From Phenylobacterium sp. (GTDB lineage: Bacteria; Pseudomonadota; Alphaproteobacteria; Caulobacterales; Caulobacteraceae), in NCBI GenBank assembly GCA_028290925.1, contig JAQGIX010000170.1, positions 1 to 16,966 on the forward strand: DNA of 16,966 nucleotides, in the 5' to 3' direction. Shown here one piece after another: positions 1-8,056 of this stretch (positions are counted from its first letter, which is position 1; the number at the start of each line of letters is the position of its first letter). The notes beneath the pieces were generated by a model. It was given only the letters and a program-made list of their open reading frames with translations, searched no databases and was not told the DNA's origin. Made by a program: the position numbers and the translations under genes.

Positions 1-1116
1 GCCGCCTACAAGAAGAGCCTGGAGCTCGCGCCGGGGCTCGGCGACGCCTACTGGAGCCTGGCGAACCTCAAGGTGGCGGCGCTGGGGCCCGCCGACGAGG
101 CCGCGATGCTGGCCGCCCTGCGCCGCACGGACCTCGGCGCCGACGACCGCCTGCACCTGCACTACGCGCTGGGCAAGGCCCTCGAGGACCGCGGCGAACA
201 CCCCGCCGCCTTCGAGCACTACGCGAAGGGCGCCGCCCTGCGCCGCGCCGAAACGCCCTACGACGCAGCCGAAACCACCGCGGTGCTGCGTCGCGCGGAG
301 AGCCTGTTCACCGCGGACTTCTTCGCCGAGCGCGCTGGCGCGGGCTCGCCCAGCCCCGCGCCGATCTTCATCGTCGGCCTGCCGCGCTCCGGCTCGACCC
401 TGGTGGAGCAGATCCTGGCCAGCCATTCCCAAGTCGAGGGCACCATGGAGCTGCCCGACATCGCGCTGATCGCCCAGGAGCTGATCCGGTCAGGCGCCGG
501 CGGGGCCGGGGCGACGTACCCCGACCTGCTGGCCAGCCTGGACGCCGGCCAGCTTGCAAACCTCGGCGAGGCCTACCTGGAACGCACCCGCGTGCAGCGG
601 AAGTCCGGCCGGCCGTTCTTCGTCGACAAGATGCCGAACAACTTCCACCACATCGGGCTGATCCAGCTGATCCTGCCGCGCGCCAGGATCATCGACGCCC
701 GCCGCCATCCCCTGGGCGCCGGCTTCTCGGCGTTCAAGCAGCACTTCGCCCATGGCCACGCCTTCTCCTACGACCTGACGGACCTCGGCCGGTACTACCG
801 CGACTATGTGGAACTGATGGCCCACTTCGACGCCGTGCTGCCCGGCCGCATCCATCGGGTGATCTACGAGGACCTGGTCGAGGACACCGAGCGCGAGGTC
901 CTGCGCCTGCTGGACGCCTGCGGGCTACCCTTCGAGGACGGCTGCCTGAGGTTCTACGAAAACGGGCGCGCCGTGCGGACCGTCAGCTCCGAGCAGGTGC
1001 GTCGCCCGATCTTCCGCCAGGGCCTGGACCAATGGCGCGCCTATGAGCCCTGGCTCGAGCCGCTTCAGGCGGCGCTCGGTCCGGCGTCCAGCGGCTGGCG
1101 CGGCGAGGCGCCCTAG
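1..1116 (+). CDS. TPR-repeat sulfotransferase (5' partial)
   Basis: The frame is open from the first base, so the start lies outside the window; 371 residues are visible (residue 1 = bases 1-3). Residues 1-25 read as the end of a TPR helix pair (YKKSLELAPG..AYWSLANL), and a second TPR-like stretch lies near residues 50-80 (HYALGKALEDRG..AAFEHYAKG). The C-terminal part is a Sulfotransfer_3-type domain. It has the 5'-phosphosulfate loop GLPRSGSTL (126-134), a DKMPNN segment (209-214), and a 3'-phosphate motif with RHP (235-237) and Ser243. The family transfers sulfate from PAPS to an acceptor hydroxyl; the acceptor cannot be read from sequence. A GTG at base 73 is only an internal codon. Such TPR-sulfotransferases occur near TonB receptors in Caulobacteraceae (established knowledge, from memory). 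The gene is separated by 158 bp from the halogenase pair, so co-transcription is uncertain. Confidence 0.88.
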   Translation, partial: AAYKKSLELAPGLGDAYWSLANLKVAALGPADEAAMLAALRRTDLGADDRLHLHYALGKALEDRGEHPAAFEHYAKGAALRRAETPYDAAETTAVLRRAESLFTADFFAERAGAGSPSPAPIFIVGLPRSGSTLVEQILASHSQVEGTMELPDIALIAQELIRSGAGGAGATYPDLLASLDAGQLANLGEAYLERTRVQRKSGRPFFVDKMPNNFHHIGLIQLILPRARIIDARRHPLGAGFSAFKQHFAHGHAFSYDLTDLGRYYRDYVELMAHFDAVLPGRIHRVIYEDLVEDTEREVLRLLDACGLPFEDGCLRFYENGRAVRTVSSEQVRRPIFRQGLDQWRAYEPWLEPLQAALGPASSGWRGEAP

Positions 1117-1138
1117 GGCCCGGATTCCGCCCGGGCGC
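1108..1138 (+). terminator. Possible hairpin at the sulfotransferase stop codon
   Basis: GCGCCC (1108-1113) pairs with GGGCGC (1133-1138). Inside it GGGC (1116-1119) pairs with GCCC (1129-1132), leaving a two-base bulge and a 9-nt loop. The stem swallows the TAG stop at 1114-1116. No T-run follows, so it is a weak candidate for an intrinsic terminator. Confidence 0.25.
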
Positions 1139-1146
1139 TACGTCTG

Positions 1147-1158
1147 GCGAACGCTGTC
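1147..1158. promoter_or_regulatory. Degenerate copy of the locus operator upstream of the halogenase pair
   Basis: This 12-mer matches the palindrome GACAGCGCTGTC at 9 of 12 positions, with the right half (CGCTGTC) perfect and the left half degraded. It sits in the 158-bp gap before the halogenase pair, about 117 bp upstream of the first ATG. If real, it would place the halogenases under the same repressor as the sugar operon and the receptor. A 9/12 match can also arise by chance in GC-rich DNA. The rest of the 1117-1274 gap shows no convincing promoter. Confidence 0.22.
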
Positions 1159-1274
1159 AGGACGAGGTGGCGGAGCGGACGGTCTGAGGCTAACTTGGAC
1201 CGCGTGGCAGTGGGGGTCGGTTTGGGGGCGAGGCAATCATCGGCGATGACCGCCCGGCCGGGACGTTGGGCGGC

Positions 1275-2780
1275 ATGACCCGTCCCGTCGCCAAGGTCGC
1301 GGTGGTGGGCCGCGACGCCGCGGCCTGGCTCACGGCGCTCGGCCTGCAGCGCGCCTTCGGCCGCACCGGCGTGCAGGTGCAGGTGGTCGAGCTGCCGTCG
1401 ATGCTGTCCGCCGTCGACGCCTATGTGTCGCTGCCGAGCCTGGCGGGACTGCATCGGATCGTCGGGATCGACGAAGACGCGCTGATCGCGGCCTGCGCGG
1501 GTCTCTACGTGCTCGGCCAGCGGTTCGCCAACTGGTCCGGGGGCCGGGCGCCGTTCCTTCACGCCTACGACACCCAGCCGGTGGGCCTCAACAATGTCGA
1601 CCTGATCCAGTACTGGCTCAAGGGGCGGGCCGAGGGACTCAAGCTCGATCTCGAGGAGTTCTCGCTCGGCGCCGCCATGGCCAAACAGGGGCGGCTGCCA
1701 CTCGGGGCCGAGCCCGCCGAGGGCTTCTCGCGGCCCGCCTACGGCTACCATCTCGACGCCAGGGCCTATGTCCGGTTGCTCCGCGAGCAGGCGATGCGGC
1801 TCGGGGTGAGCTGGGTGGCCTCCGGTCTCGGCGAGACCCATGTGGACGGCGGGCGGATCGTCTCGCTGACGCTGAGCGACGGGGCGACCGTGGAAGCCGA
1901 CCTGTTCATCGACGCCTCCGGCGCGCAGGGCGCGCTGATCGAGCACCTTCCGGCAGCGGCCTTCGAGCCCTGGAGCCAATGGCTGCCCTGCGATCGCATC
2001 CTCGCCGCCTCTGGGCCGCGCCTGGACCCGCTGCCGGCCTTCAGCCAGATCGCGGCCTTCCGGGCGGGCTGGATCGGCATCCATCCGCTGCAGGACCGCA
2101 CCGCGCTGGTCTGCAGCTACGACTCGACGCGGATCTCCGATGAGGATCTCGTGGCGGCCCTGCCGGTGCTCACCGGCCTGACGCTGCAGGACGAGGCGGT
2201 GGCCGCGCCGTTCCGCGTCGGGCGGCGCGCGGCGGCCTGGGTCGGCAACTGCGTGGCGATCGGCGATGCGGCGGCCAGCCTGGAGCTCCTCGACGCCGCG
2301 CCGCTGCACCTGGTGCAGACCGGCCTGTCGCTATTGATCTCGCTGTTCCCGGTGGACGCGGACGATATGCGCGAGGCGAGCGCCTACAACGCGCGCCTCG
2401 CCGCCCACGCGGAAAACCTCCGCGATTTCCAGATCGCCCACTACAAGCTGAACCAGAGGCGCGACGACCCCTTCTGGGATCGCACCCGCGATGTCCCGGC
2501 GCCGGACGCGCTGGCCTACAAGATGCGGCTGTTCGCCAGCCGCGGCCGCATCGCCCTTTACGACGACGAGACCTTCCAGGAGTCCGACTGGACGTCGATC
2601 TTCGTCGGCCACGGCCTCATCCCGCAGGCCTACGACCCGCTGGTGGACCTCACGCCGGGGGACCAACAGATCCAGCAGCTGCAGAAGATGCTGCGGTTCA
2701 TCGCAGCGGAAGTGACGGCGGCGCCCACCCTGCAGTCGCACCTCGCCGCCCCACGGTCCGCACGAGGAGCGCCCAGTTGA
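1275..2780 (+). CDS. Tryptophan-halogenase-like protein lacking catalytic residues (putative pseudoenzyme)
   Basis: The protein is 501 residues and aligns end to end with the halogenase encoded directly downstream, especially at DASG (213-216), the WLPCD segment and the C-terminal AHYK..DDPFWD region, so it belongs to the flavin-dependent halogenase fold. Every functional signature is altered. The FAD loop GxGxxG is G12-R-D-A-A-A17. The catalytic Lys of the family (Lys79 in PrnA) is Val79. The WxWxIP motif reads W266-I-G-I-H-P271. The Glu-Ser pair of the PLEST motif is Asp340-Ala341. The frame is open and ends cleanly, so it is not a decayed pseudogene in the frameshift sense. ATG 1275 was preferred to an in-frame TTG at 1266, which would add only three residues; no strong ribosome site is seen for either. 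The stop overlaps the TTG start of the next gene. Halogenation by this protein is unlikely; a scaffold, partner subunit or different chemistry is inferred. Confidence 0.85.
   Translation: MTRPVAKVAVVGRDAAAWLTALGLQRAFGRTGVQVQVVELPSMLSAVDAYVSLPSLAGLHRIVGIDEDALIAACAGLYVLGQRFANWSGGRAPFLHAYDTQPVGLNNVDLIQYWLKGRAEGLKLDLEEFSLGAAMAKQGRLPLGAEPAEGFSRPAYGYHLDARAYVRLLREQAMRLGVSWVASGLGETHVDGGRIVSLTLSDGATVEADLFIDASGAQGALIEHLPAAAFEPWSQWLPCDRILAASGPRLDPLPAFSQIAAFRAGWIGIHPLQDRTALVCSYDSTRISDEDLVAALPVLTGLTLQDEAVAAPFRVGRRAAAWVGNCVAIGDAAASLELLDAAPLHLVQTGLSLLISLFPVDADDMREASAYNARLAAHAENLRDFQIAHYKLNQRRDDPFWDRTRDVPAPDALAYKMRLFASRGRIALYDDETFQESDWTSIFVGHGLIPQAYDPLVDLTPGDQQIQQLQKMLRFIAAEVTAAPTLQSHLAAPRSARGAPS
2764..2779 (+). 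promoter_or_regulatory. Ribosome binding site fixing a TTG start
   Basis: GAGGAG (2764-2769) lies 7 nt before TTG (2777-2779). The TTG overlaps the upstream TGA (2778-2780) as TTGA. The strong site and the protein's N-terminus, which begins just before the conserved FAD loop, support this start over any later ATG. Confidence 0.75.
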
Positions 2781-4303
2781 GCCACGACAGCCGGATCCGG
2801 GACATCGTGATCGTCGGCGGCGGGACCGCCGGCTGGATGGCCGCCGCCGCGCTGTCCAAGGTGATCGGGACGCAAGGCCAGACGATCACCCTGATCGAGT
2901 CCGACCTCATCGGAACGGTCGGCGTGGGCGAGGCCACCATCCCGCCGATCATCCTGTTCAACAATCTCCTGGGCCTGGACGAGGACGAGTTCGTCCGGGA
3001 GACCAACGCCACCTTCAAGCTCGGCATCGAGTTCGAGGACTGGCGCCAGCTCGGCCATCGCTACCTGCACCCGTTCGGGCCGTTCGGGGTGAACGCCAAC
3101 GGCATCGCCTTCTCCCACCATTGGGTGCGGTGGCTGAAGGCCGGGGGCGACCCGGACAACCTGCGGTTCATCCCCGAGGGGGAGGCGGCCCGCCAGGGCA
3201 AGTTCATGCGCACCCCCGACGGCAAGGCCGGGCGGCTGCCGAAGATCAACTACGCCTTCCATTTCGACGCCAGCCTCTACGCCGCATTCCTGCGCCGCTA
3301 CGCCGAAAAGCGCGGGGTCAAGCGGGTGGAGGGCCAGGTGGTCAAGGTCCACCAGAACGCCGAGCGCGGCGACATCGAGACCCTGGACCTGAAGGATGGG
3401 CGCAGCATCCGCGGCGACTTCTTCCTCGACTGCTCCGGCTTCCGCGGGCTGTTGATCGAAGAGGTCCTGAAGGCGGGCTACGAGGACTGGAGCCGCTGGC
3501 TGCCGGTCAACCGCGCCGCGGCCGTGCCCTGCGCGCGGGTCGAGGAGCCGATCCCCTACACCCGCGCGACGGCCCGCGAGGCCGGGTGGCAGTGGCGCAT
3601 CCCGCTGCAGAACCGCACCGGCAACGGCTATGTGTTCTGCAACGACTTCATCGGCGAGGACCAGGCGGTCGAGGCGCTGGCGGGCCGGCTGGACGGCGCC
3701 GCCCTGGCCGATCCGCGCATCCTCAAGTTCGTCACCGGACGACGCAAGGTCAGCTGGGCCAAGAACTGCGTGGCGCTGGGCCTGTCCAGCGGCTTCCTGG
3801 AGCCCCTGGAGTCCACCAGCATCCACCTGATCCAGGCCACCATCTCGAAGCTGCTGGCGATGTTCCCGCAATCCCGGCCGGACCCGCGGATGATCGACCG
3901 CTTCAACCTGGAGCTGGAGCGGGAATTCGGCCACGTCCGCGACTTCGTCATCGCCCACTACAAGGTCACCGAGCGGGAGGACACGCCGTTCTGGCGCTAC
4001 TGCAGGCACATGAGCGTGCCCGACTCGCTGGACGCCAAGCTGGAGTGGTTCCGCACCCGCGGAGAGGTGCTCGCCGAGCCCCAGGAGCTGTTCCAGGAGA
4101 TGAACTGGTTCGCGATCCTCTATGGGCAGGGCCTGACGCCGCAGGACTACCATCCGGTGGCCGACGTCATGGCCGACGACGAGCTGAACCTGCTGCTGGC
4201 CAATGTCCGGCGTGGCGTGCTCGACCGGGTGGCGGCCATGCCGAGCCACCAGGCCTTCATCGACCAGCACTGCGCGGCGCGGCCGCCGCCGGTCCCGGCC
4301 TGA
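2777..4303 (+). CDS. Flavin-dependent halogenase, tryptophan halogenase family (intact)
   Basis: This is a 508-residue protein, the normal size for FADH2-dependent (PrnA/RebH-like) halogenases. These oxidise chloride or bromide to hypohalous acid at reduced flavin and pass it through a tunnel to an aromatic substrate. All hallmarks are present: GGGTAGW FAD loop (14-20), GVGEATIPP (49-57), TFKLGIEF with Lys81 (equivalent of the catalytic Lys), LDCSGFR (217-223), WQWRIP (271-276), the motif that separates halogenases from monooxygenases, and PLEST with Glu345-Ser346. The substrate is unknown; family members of this environmental type are often not tryptophan-specific (established knowledge). 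It is translationally coupled to the degenerate paralogue upstream. A flavin reductase is needed but none is seen in the window. The gene ends 7 bp from the convergent MFS gene, leaving no room for a terminator. Confidence 0.92.
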   Translation: MSHDSRIRDIVIVGGGTAGWMAAAALSKVIGTQGQTITLIESDLIGTVGVGEATIPPIILFNNLLGLDEDEFVRETNATFKLGIEFEDWRQLGHRYLHPFGPFGVNANGIAFSHHWVRWLKAGGDPDNLRFIPEGEAARQGKFMRTPDGKAGRLPKINYAFHFDASLYAAFLRRYAEKRGVKRVEGQVVKVHQNAERGDIETLDLKDGRSIRGDFFLDCSGFRGLLIEEVLKAGYEDWSRWLPVNRAAAVPCARVEEPIPYTRATAREAGWQWRIPLQNRTGNGYVFCNDFIGEDQAVEALAGRLDGAALADPRILKFVTGRRKVSWAKNCVALGLSSGFLEPLESTSIHLIQATISKLLAMFPQSRPDPRMIDRFNLELEREFGHVRDFVIAHYKVTEREDTPFWRYCRHMSVPDSLDAKLEWFRTRGEVLAEPQELFQEMNWFAILYGQGLTPQDYHPVADVMADDELNLLLANVRRGVLDRVAAMPSHQAFIDQHCAARPPPVPA

Positions 4304-4310
4304 GGCGGAC

Positions 4311-5936
4311 TTAGCCGCCGACCACTGCGGCCAGGCCCGCGGGCGGCGGCGCCTCGAGCTCACGCAGGTCGCGGCCGCGGGTCTCGGTCCCGAAGCGGGC
4401 GACCAGGCCCATGGCCAGCAGCGTGGGGATCATGATCAGCCCCGCCGCCACGCCCACCGCGGGGATCGCCACCAGCATCGACAGCAGCTGGGCGAGCAGC
4501 CCGCCGAACTTGGAGCACCCGGCCACCCAGCCCGTGGCGCGGCCGCGCACCCGCAGCGGGTAGCTCTCGGCGGTATAGGGCAACAGGATCGCCAGCACCC
4601 CATTCGACCCGACGATCAGCAAGGCCACCGGCAGGATCGGGCTGATCGTCGGACCGCTGGCGCTCAGCATGCGCAGCACCAGCGTCAGCCCCAGCGCCAT
4701 GATCCCGATCATGGCGATCAGCGACCACTTGGTGCTCCAGCGGCTGTAGATGAAGGCGCAGAGGAACACGGTCGGCGCGGCGATCAGCGCCGAGAAGGCC
4801 AGCAGGCGGCTCAGGGCGCCCATGGAATAGCCCCGGGCGGCCAGGTCGGCGGGCAGCCAGAGCAGCAGGCCGAAATTGACCAGTCCCCAGGTCAGGGCGA
4901 CGATCGACAGCGACACGGCCTTGCCCAGGAAGGCGGCCTGCGCCAGCGGCGTCGGCGCAAGCTGCCCGACCAGCCTCGCGTCGGCCTCGATGGCGTCCGC
5001 GTCGGGTCCTTCGACGATGCGCGAGCCGAACCGGCGCAGCACGGCGTGGGCCTCCTCGACCCGGCCCAGGCTGAGCAGGAACTTGGCCGACTCCGGGATT
5101 GCGCCGTTCAGCACGATGAGGATCAGGCCGGTGGGCATGCCCAGGAACCACATGATCCGCCAGCCGAAGGTCGGCTGCAGCAGCGCCGACAGGCCGCTCG
5201 CCGCCAGATAGCCGCCGACCGCGCCCAGCCCACCGATCAGCACCAGGCTCCAGCCCCGGTGGCGCGACGGCATGGATTCGGCCAGCAGGGCGTAGGCCAC
5301 CGGCAGCATGCCCCCGGCGGCGGCGCCCATCAGGAAGCACATCCCGACGTTCCACCACAGGCTCGGCATGGCGCCGCAGATCGAGGTGCCCACGAACATC
5401 ACCGCCGACAGCAGGATGGAGGCGCGGCGACCGAAGATGTCGGCCAGGACGCCCCAGATGATCGAGCCGCAGGCCGTGCCCGCCAGGGCCGAGAACGGCA
5501 GGATGGCGACGGTGGCCCGGGAGACCCCGTATTCGGCGACCATGCCCGGCACCACGAAGCCGAGGCTGGCCGGCTTCATCACGTCGATCACCAGGGCCAC
5601 CACCAGCAGCGCCATCAGCCGCCAGTGGGCCGAGGTCAGGGGAGCGTCTTCAGGCGGGGTGACGTGCACCGCGGCGGCCTGCGCCCGGGCTTCGAGACTC
5701 CGGCGGGGCAGGAGGCCGAAGCCGGCGACGGCGACGCCGGCCACGATCAACCCCATGCCGGCGATCATGGCGGGATCCATGGGCATGCCGGCCAGCCGGA
5801 AGCCCGCGTGGCGACCCATCCACACCATCGGCAGATGCGCCAGCACGCCGGCGGTGACCGCCGCGCAGCCGATCCAGAAGGCCCAGGCGCCGCGCCGGTC
5901 GGCGAGCACGCCGGCGGCGGTGGCGGTGCGGGTCAC
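4311..5936 (-). CDS. MFS transporter, metabolite:H+ symporter type, with N-terminal membrane extension
   Basis: This 541-residue protein has the MFS motif A as GVLADIFGRR (162-171), an AESMPSRHRG segment (219-228) and PESAKFLLS (281-289). This pattern belongs to the sugar-porter/aromatic-acid/organic-ion side of the superfamily rather than FucP. The usual 12-helix core appears to start near residue 105. Before it, residues 18-37 and about 55-77 form two extra hydrophobic segments, so around 14 helices are predicted. The start is a GTG at 5936, only 4 nt after the stop of the GH97 gene, with no good ribosome site, which suggests translational coupling. It is the last gene of the fucP-like/glk/GH97 operon. 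The position implies import of a product or export of the non-sugar part of the substrate, but the cargo cannot be read from sequence. Confidence 0.85.
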   Translation of the reverse strand: MTRTATAAGVLADRRGAWAFWIGCAAVTAGVLAHLPMVWMGRHAGFRLAGMPMDPAMIAGMGLIVAGVAVAGFGLLPRRSLEARAQAAAVHVTPPEDAPLTSAHWRLMALLVVALVIDVMKPASLGFVVPGMVAEYGVSRATVAILPFSALAGTACGSIIWGVLADIFGRRASILLSAVMFVGTSICGAMPSLWWNVGMCFLMGAAAGGMLPVAYALLAESMPSRHRGWSLVLIGGLGAVGGYLAASGLSALLQPTFGWRIMWFLGMPTGLILIVLNGAIPESAKFLLSLGRVEEAHAVLRRFGSRIVEGPDADAIEADARLVGQLAPTPLAQAAFLGKAVSLSIVALTWGLVNFGLLLWLPADLAARGYSMGALSRLLAFSALIAAPTVFLCAFIYSRWSTKWSLIAMIGIMALGLTLVLRMLSASGPTISPILPVALLIVGSNGVLAILLPYTAESYPLRVRGRATGWVAGCSKFGGLLAQLLSMLVAIPAVGVAAGLIMIPTLLAMGLVARFGTETRGRDLRELEAPPPAGLAAVVGG

Positions 5937-5940
5937 ACGG

Positions 5941-7998
5941 TCAATGGCGCTGATCGGCGTCCCTCCGCGGCTTACTCCCCGAGATCGGGGTGAAGCGGAT
6001 GGCCTGGCCGCCGCCGGCCGCCAGTCGAACGGTCAGGGTGTCGGCGGAGGAGACCTCCCGCTGCTCGATCACGATGTCGCTGGGCGCGGTCTTCCAGTCG
6101 GCGCCCGGCCCGTCGCGATAGATCTCGGCGCGGTAGCGCCGGCCGGGATCGAGGAAGCTTAGCCGCACCGTCAGGACGCGGCCGTTTTCGTCGGTGATCG
6201 AGCCGAGATACCAGTCCTCGCTGCGGCGATCCTTGCGCACCATGGTCACGTAGTCGCCGACCTCGCCGTTCACCACGCGGGTGTCGGACCAGTCGGTGGG
6301 CACGTCCTCGATGAACTTGAAGGGCTTGGGATTGGCCTCGTAGTTCTCGATGCGGTCGGCGGCCATCTGGATGGGGCTGTAGAGCACCACATAGAGGGCC
6401 AGCTGCTTGGCCCAGGTGGTCGGCACCCCGTCCGGCGAGCGGGTCTTCATGCCGAACACGCCCGGGGTGAAGTCCATCGGCCCCTCGAGCATGCGGGTGA
6501 AGACCAGGTTGGTCTCGTGCTCCGGCGGGTTCCCGGGGTTGCCCCAGGCGTTGTACTCCTGGCCTCGCGAGCCCTCGCGCGCCACCCAGTTCGGATAGGT
6601 GCGCCGCAGGCCGGTGTCCTTGACCGGCTCATGGCTGTCGATGGCGATGTGGTGCCGGGCCGCGGCTTCGACCACGCGCTGGTAGTGGCGCACCATGTCC
6701 TGGCTTTCGTGCCAGGTGAGGTGCGGCTTGCCGTCCGCGCCGATCACCTGCGCCTGGGCGGCGTCGGAGACGTAGCCCGTCTTGACCTGCTCGATCCCCA
6801 GCTTCTCGTAGAGGGTGAAGGCCGCCTCCATCTGGCTTTCGTAGCGGGCGGCGTTGGCCCCGGTCTCGTTGTGGCCGACCAGGCGCACGCCCTTGGACCG
6901 GGCGTAGCGGGTCACCTTCTCGATGTCGAAATCCGGGTAGGCCTCGGTGAAGCTGAAGTCCGACCCGTGGCCAAACCACTCGCCATCCCAGCCCTTGTTC
7001 CAGCCTTCGACCAGCACGCCCTGGATGTGGTGCGCGGCGGCGAAGTCGATGTAGCGCATGGCCTCGGCCGTGGTGGCGCCGTGCTTGGGGCCCGAGTTCC
7101 AGGTCTTGTTGTTCAGGTGCATGTCCCACCAGATGCCGACGAACTTGCCGGGCTTGAACCAGGACACGTCGCCCAGCTTGTTGGGCTCGTTGAGGTTGAG
7201 GATGAGGTGCGACTGGTAGAGGCCGCCGGCGGTGTCGGCGATCTGGATGGTCCGCCAGGGCGTGGTGAACGGCGTCGTGCGGGTGGCCTTCGCATCGCCG
7301 ACGCTGGCCGTCAGGGCGGCCTTGAAGCGCCGGCCCTCCACCCGGGTGAGGTTCATGCCCGAATAGTCGACGAGTTCGGCCTCGTGGATCGCCAGGTGCA
7401 GGCCATCGGCATAGCGCACCGTCATTGGGGTCTGCGCCTGGCCGACCTGCTCGATGGGGGTGCGGTTGTAGAGGTATTCTTCGCGGTCCCACTCGAAGGC
7501 GGTGTTCCACCAGGCCTCGCCCGGCTGGGCCAGGACGAACTCGGTCAGCTCCTCGCCGACCTTGACGGTGGTCAGCTGCGGCTGCTGCGGGAACTCGTAG
7601 CGGAAGCCGACGCCGTCGTCATAGACCCGGAAGACCACGTCGTAGCGGCGCTTCAGGCCGTTGGTCTCGGTGAAGCCCACGCGCAGCTCGTTGAACCGGT
7701 TGCGGATCTCGCGCCATTCGCCCCACGGCTGCTGCCAGGTCTCGTCGACCGAGCGCCGGCCGAGCTCGGCGGCGGCCATGTTCCGGTCGAGCTTGGGGGC
7801 GTCGACCAGCAGGAAGCCCAGCTTGGAGGGCGCGATCACCGGCTTGCCGAAACGGGCCACCGCGTAGCTGGCGCGGCCGTCGCCGTCGGTGTTCACCTCG
7901 ACGCTCAGCACATTGTCGGGGGAGGCGATCCTGACCGGGGCGGCGAACGCCGGGCCGCCGACCAGCAGCAGGGCGAGCAACAGCAGTCGGAACAGCAT
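5941..7998 (-). CDS. Secreted GH97 alpha-glucosidase-type glycoside hydrolase
   Basis: The protein is 685 residues and starts with a clear signal peptide (hydrophobic core about 3-15, likely cleavage after AFA-A near residue 19-20), so it should act in the periplasm. An N-terminal beta-sandwich region is followed by a (beta/alpha)8 barrel and a C-terminal beta domain, the usual GH97 order. Family signatures visible are HEAEL (Glu206), VEGWN (Glu331), HNET (376-379), SHEP (Glu457) and REGSRGQEYNAW (Glu475, Glu481). By comparison with SusB, Glu457 fits the general acid, with Glu331 and Glu481 as base candidates and Glu206/457/475/481 as Ca2+ ligands, which suggests an inverting alpha-glucosidase rather than the retaining alpha-galactosidase branch. 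The frame stays open upstream to 8292 but overlaps the glucokinase gene; ATG 7998 with the signal peptide and an upstream GGAG is the sensible start. It lies 58 nt after glk and 4 nt before the MFS gene. Confidence 0.93.
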   Translation of the reverse strand: MLFRLLLLALLLVGGPAFAAPVRIASPDNVLSVEVNTDGDGRASYAVARFGKPVIAPSKLGFLLVDAPKLDRNMAAAELGRRSVDETWQQPWGEWREIRNRFNELRVGFTETNGLKRRYDVVFRVYDDGVGFRYEFPQQPQLTTVKVGEELTEFVLAQPGEAWWNTAFEWDREEYLYNRTPIEQVGQAQTPMTVRYADGLHLAIHEAELVDYSGMNLTRVEGRRFKAALTASVGDAKATRTTPFTTPWRTIQIADTAGGLYQSHLILNLNEPNKLGDVSWFKPGKFVGIWWDMHLNNKTWNSGPKHGATTAEAMRYIDFAAAHHIQGVLVEGWNKGWDGEWFGHGSDFSFTEAYPDFDIEKVTRYARSKGVRLVGHNETGANAARYESQMEAAFTLYEKLGIEQVKTGYVSDAAQAQVIGADGKPHLTWHESQDMVRHYQRVVEAAARHHIAIDSHEPVKDTGLRRTYPNWVAREGSRGQEYNAWGNPGNPPEHETNLVFTRMLEGPMDFTPGVFGMKTRSPDGVPTTWAKQLALYVVLYSPIQMAADRIENYEANPKPFKFIEDVPTDWSDTRVVNGEVGDYVTMVRKDRRSEDWYLGSITDENGRVLTVRLSFLDPGRRYRAEIYRDGPGADWKTAPSDIVIEQREVSSADTLTVRLAAGGGQAIRFTPISGSKPRRDADQRH

Positions 7999-8056
7999 GA
8001 GGGAGTCTCCGGGGCGGGAGTGCGTAGCACGTCCGGCGCGCGGCCGGCTGTGAAGG

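Noticed and set aside
1266..1274. TTG start three codons before ATG 1275
   Set aside because: No ribosome site favours it and ATG is three codons later; the difference is trivial.
1117..1274. Promoter in the gap before the first halogenase-family gene
   Set aside because: GGCTAACTT near 1187-1195 looks like a -10, but no -35 at a sensible distance was found.
2630..4363. Long minus-strand open frame opposite the intact halogenase
   Set aside because: Shadow of the halogenase gene; repetitive Val/Leu/Asp/Gln/Gly composition and no recognisable domain.
4203..5993. Long open frame on the plus strand across the MFS gene
   Set aside because: It is antisense to a clear MFS gene, has Gln/His/Arg/Gly-rich low-complexity composition typical of shadow frames in GC-rich DNA, and has no family motif.
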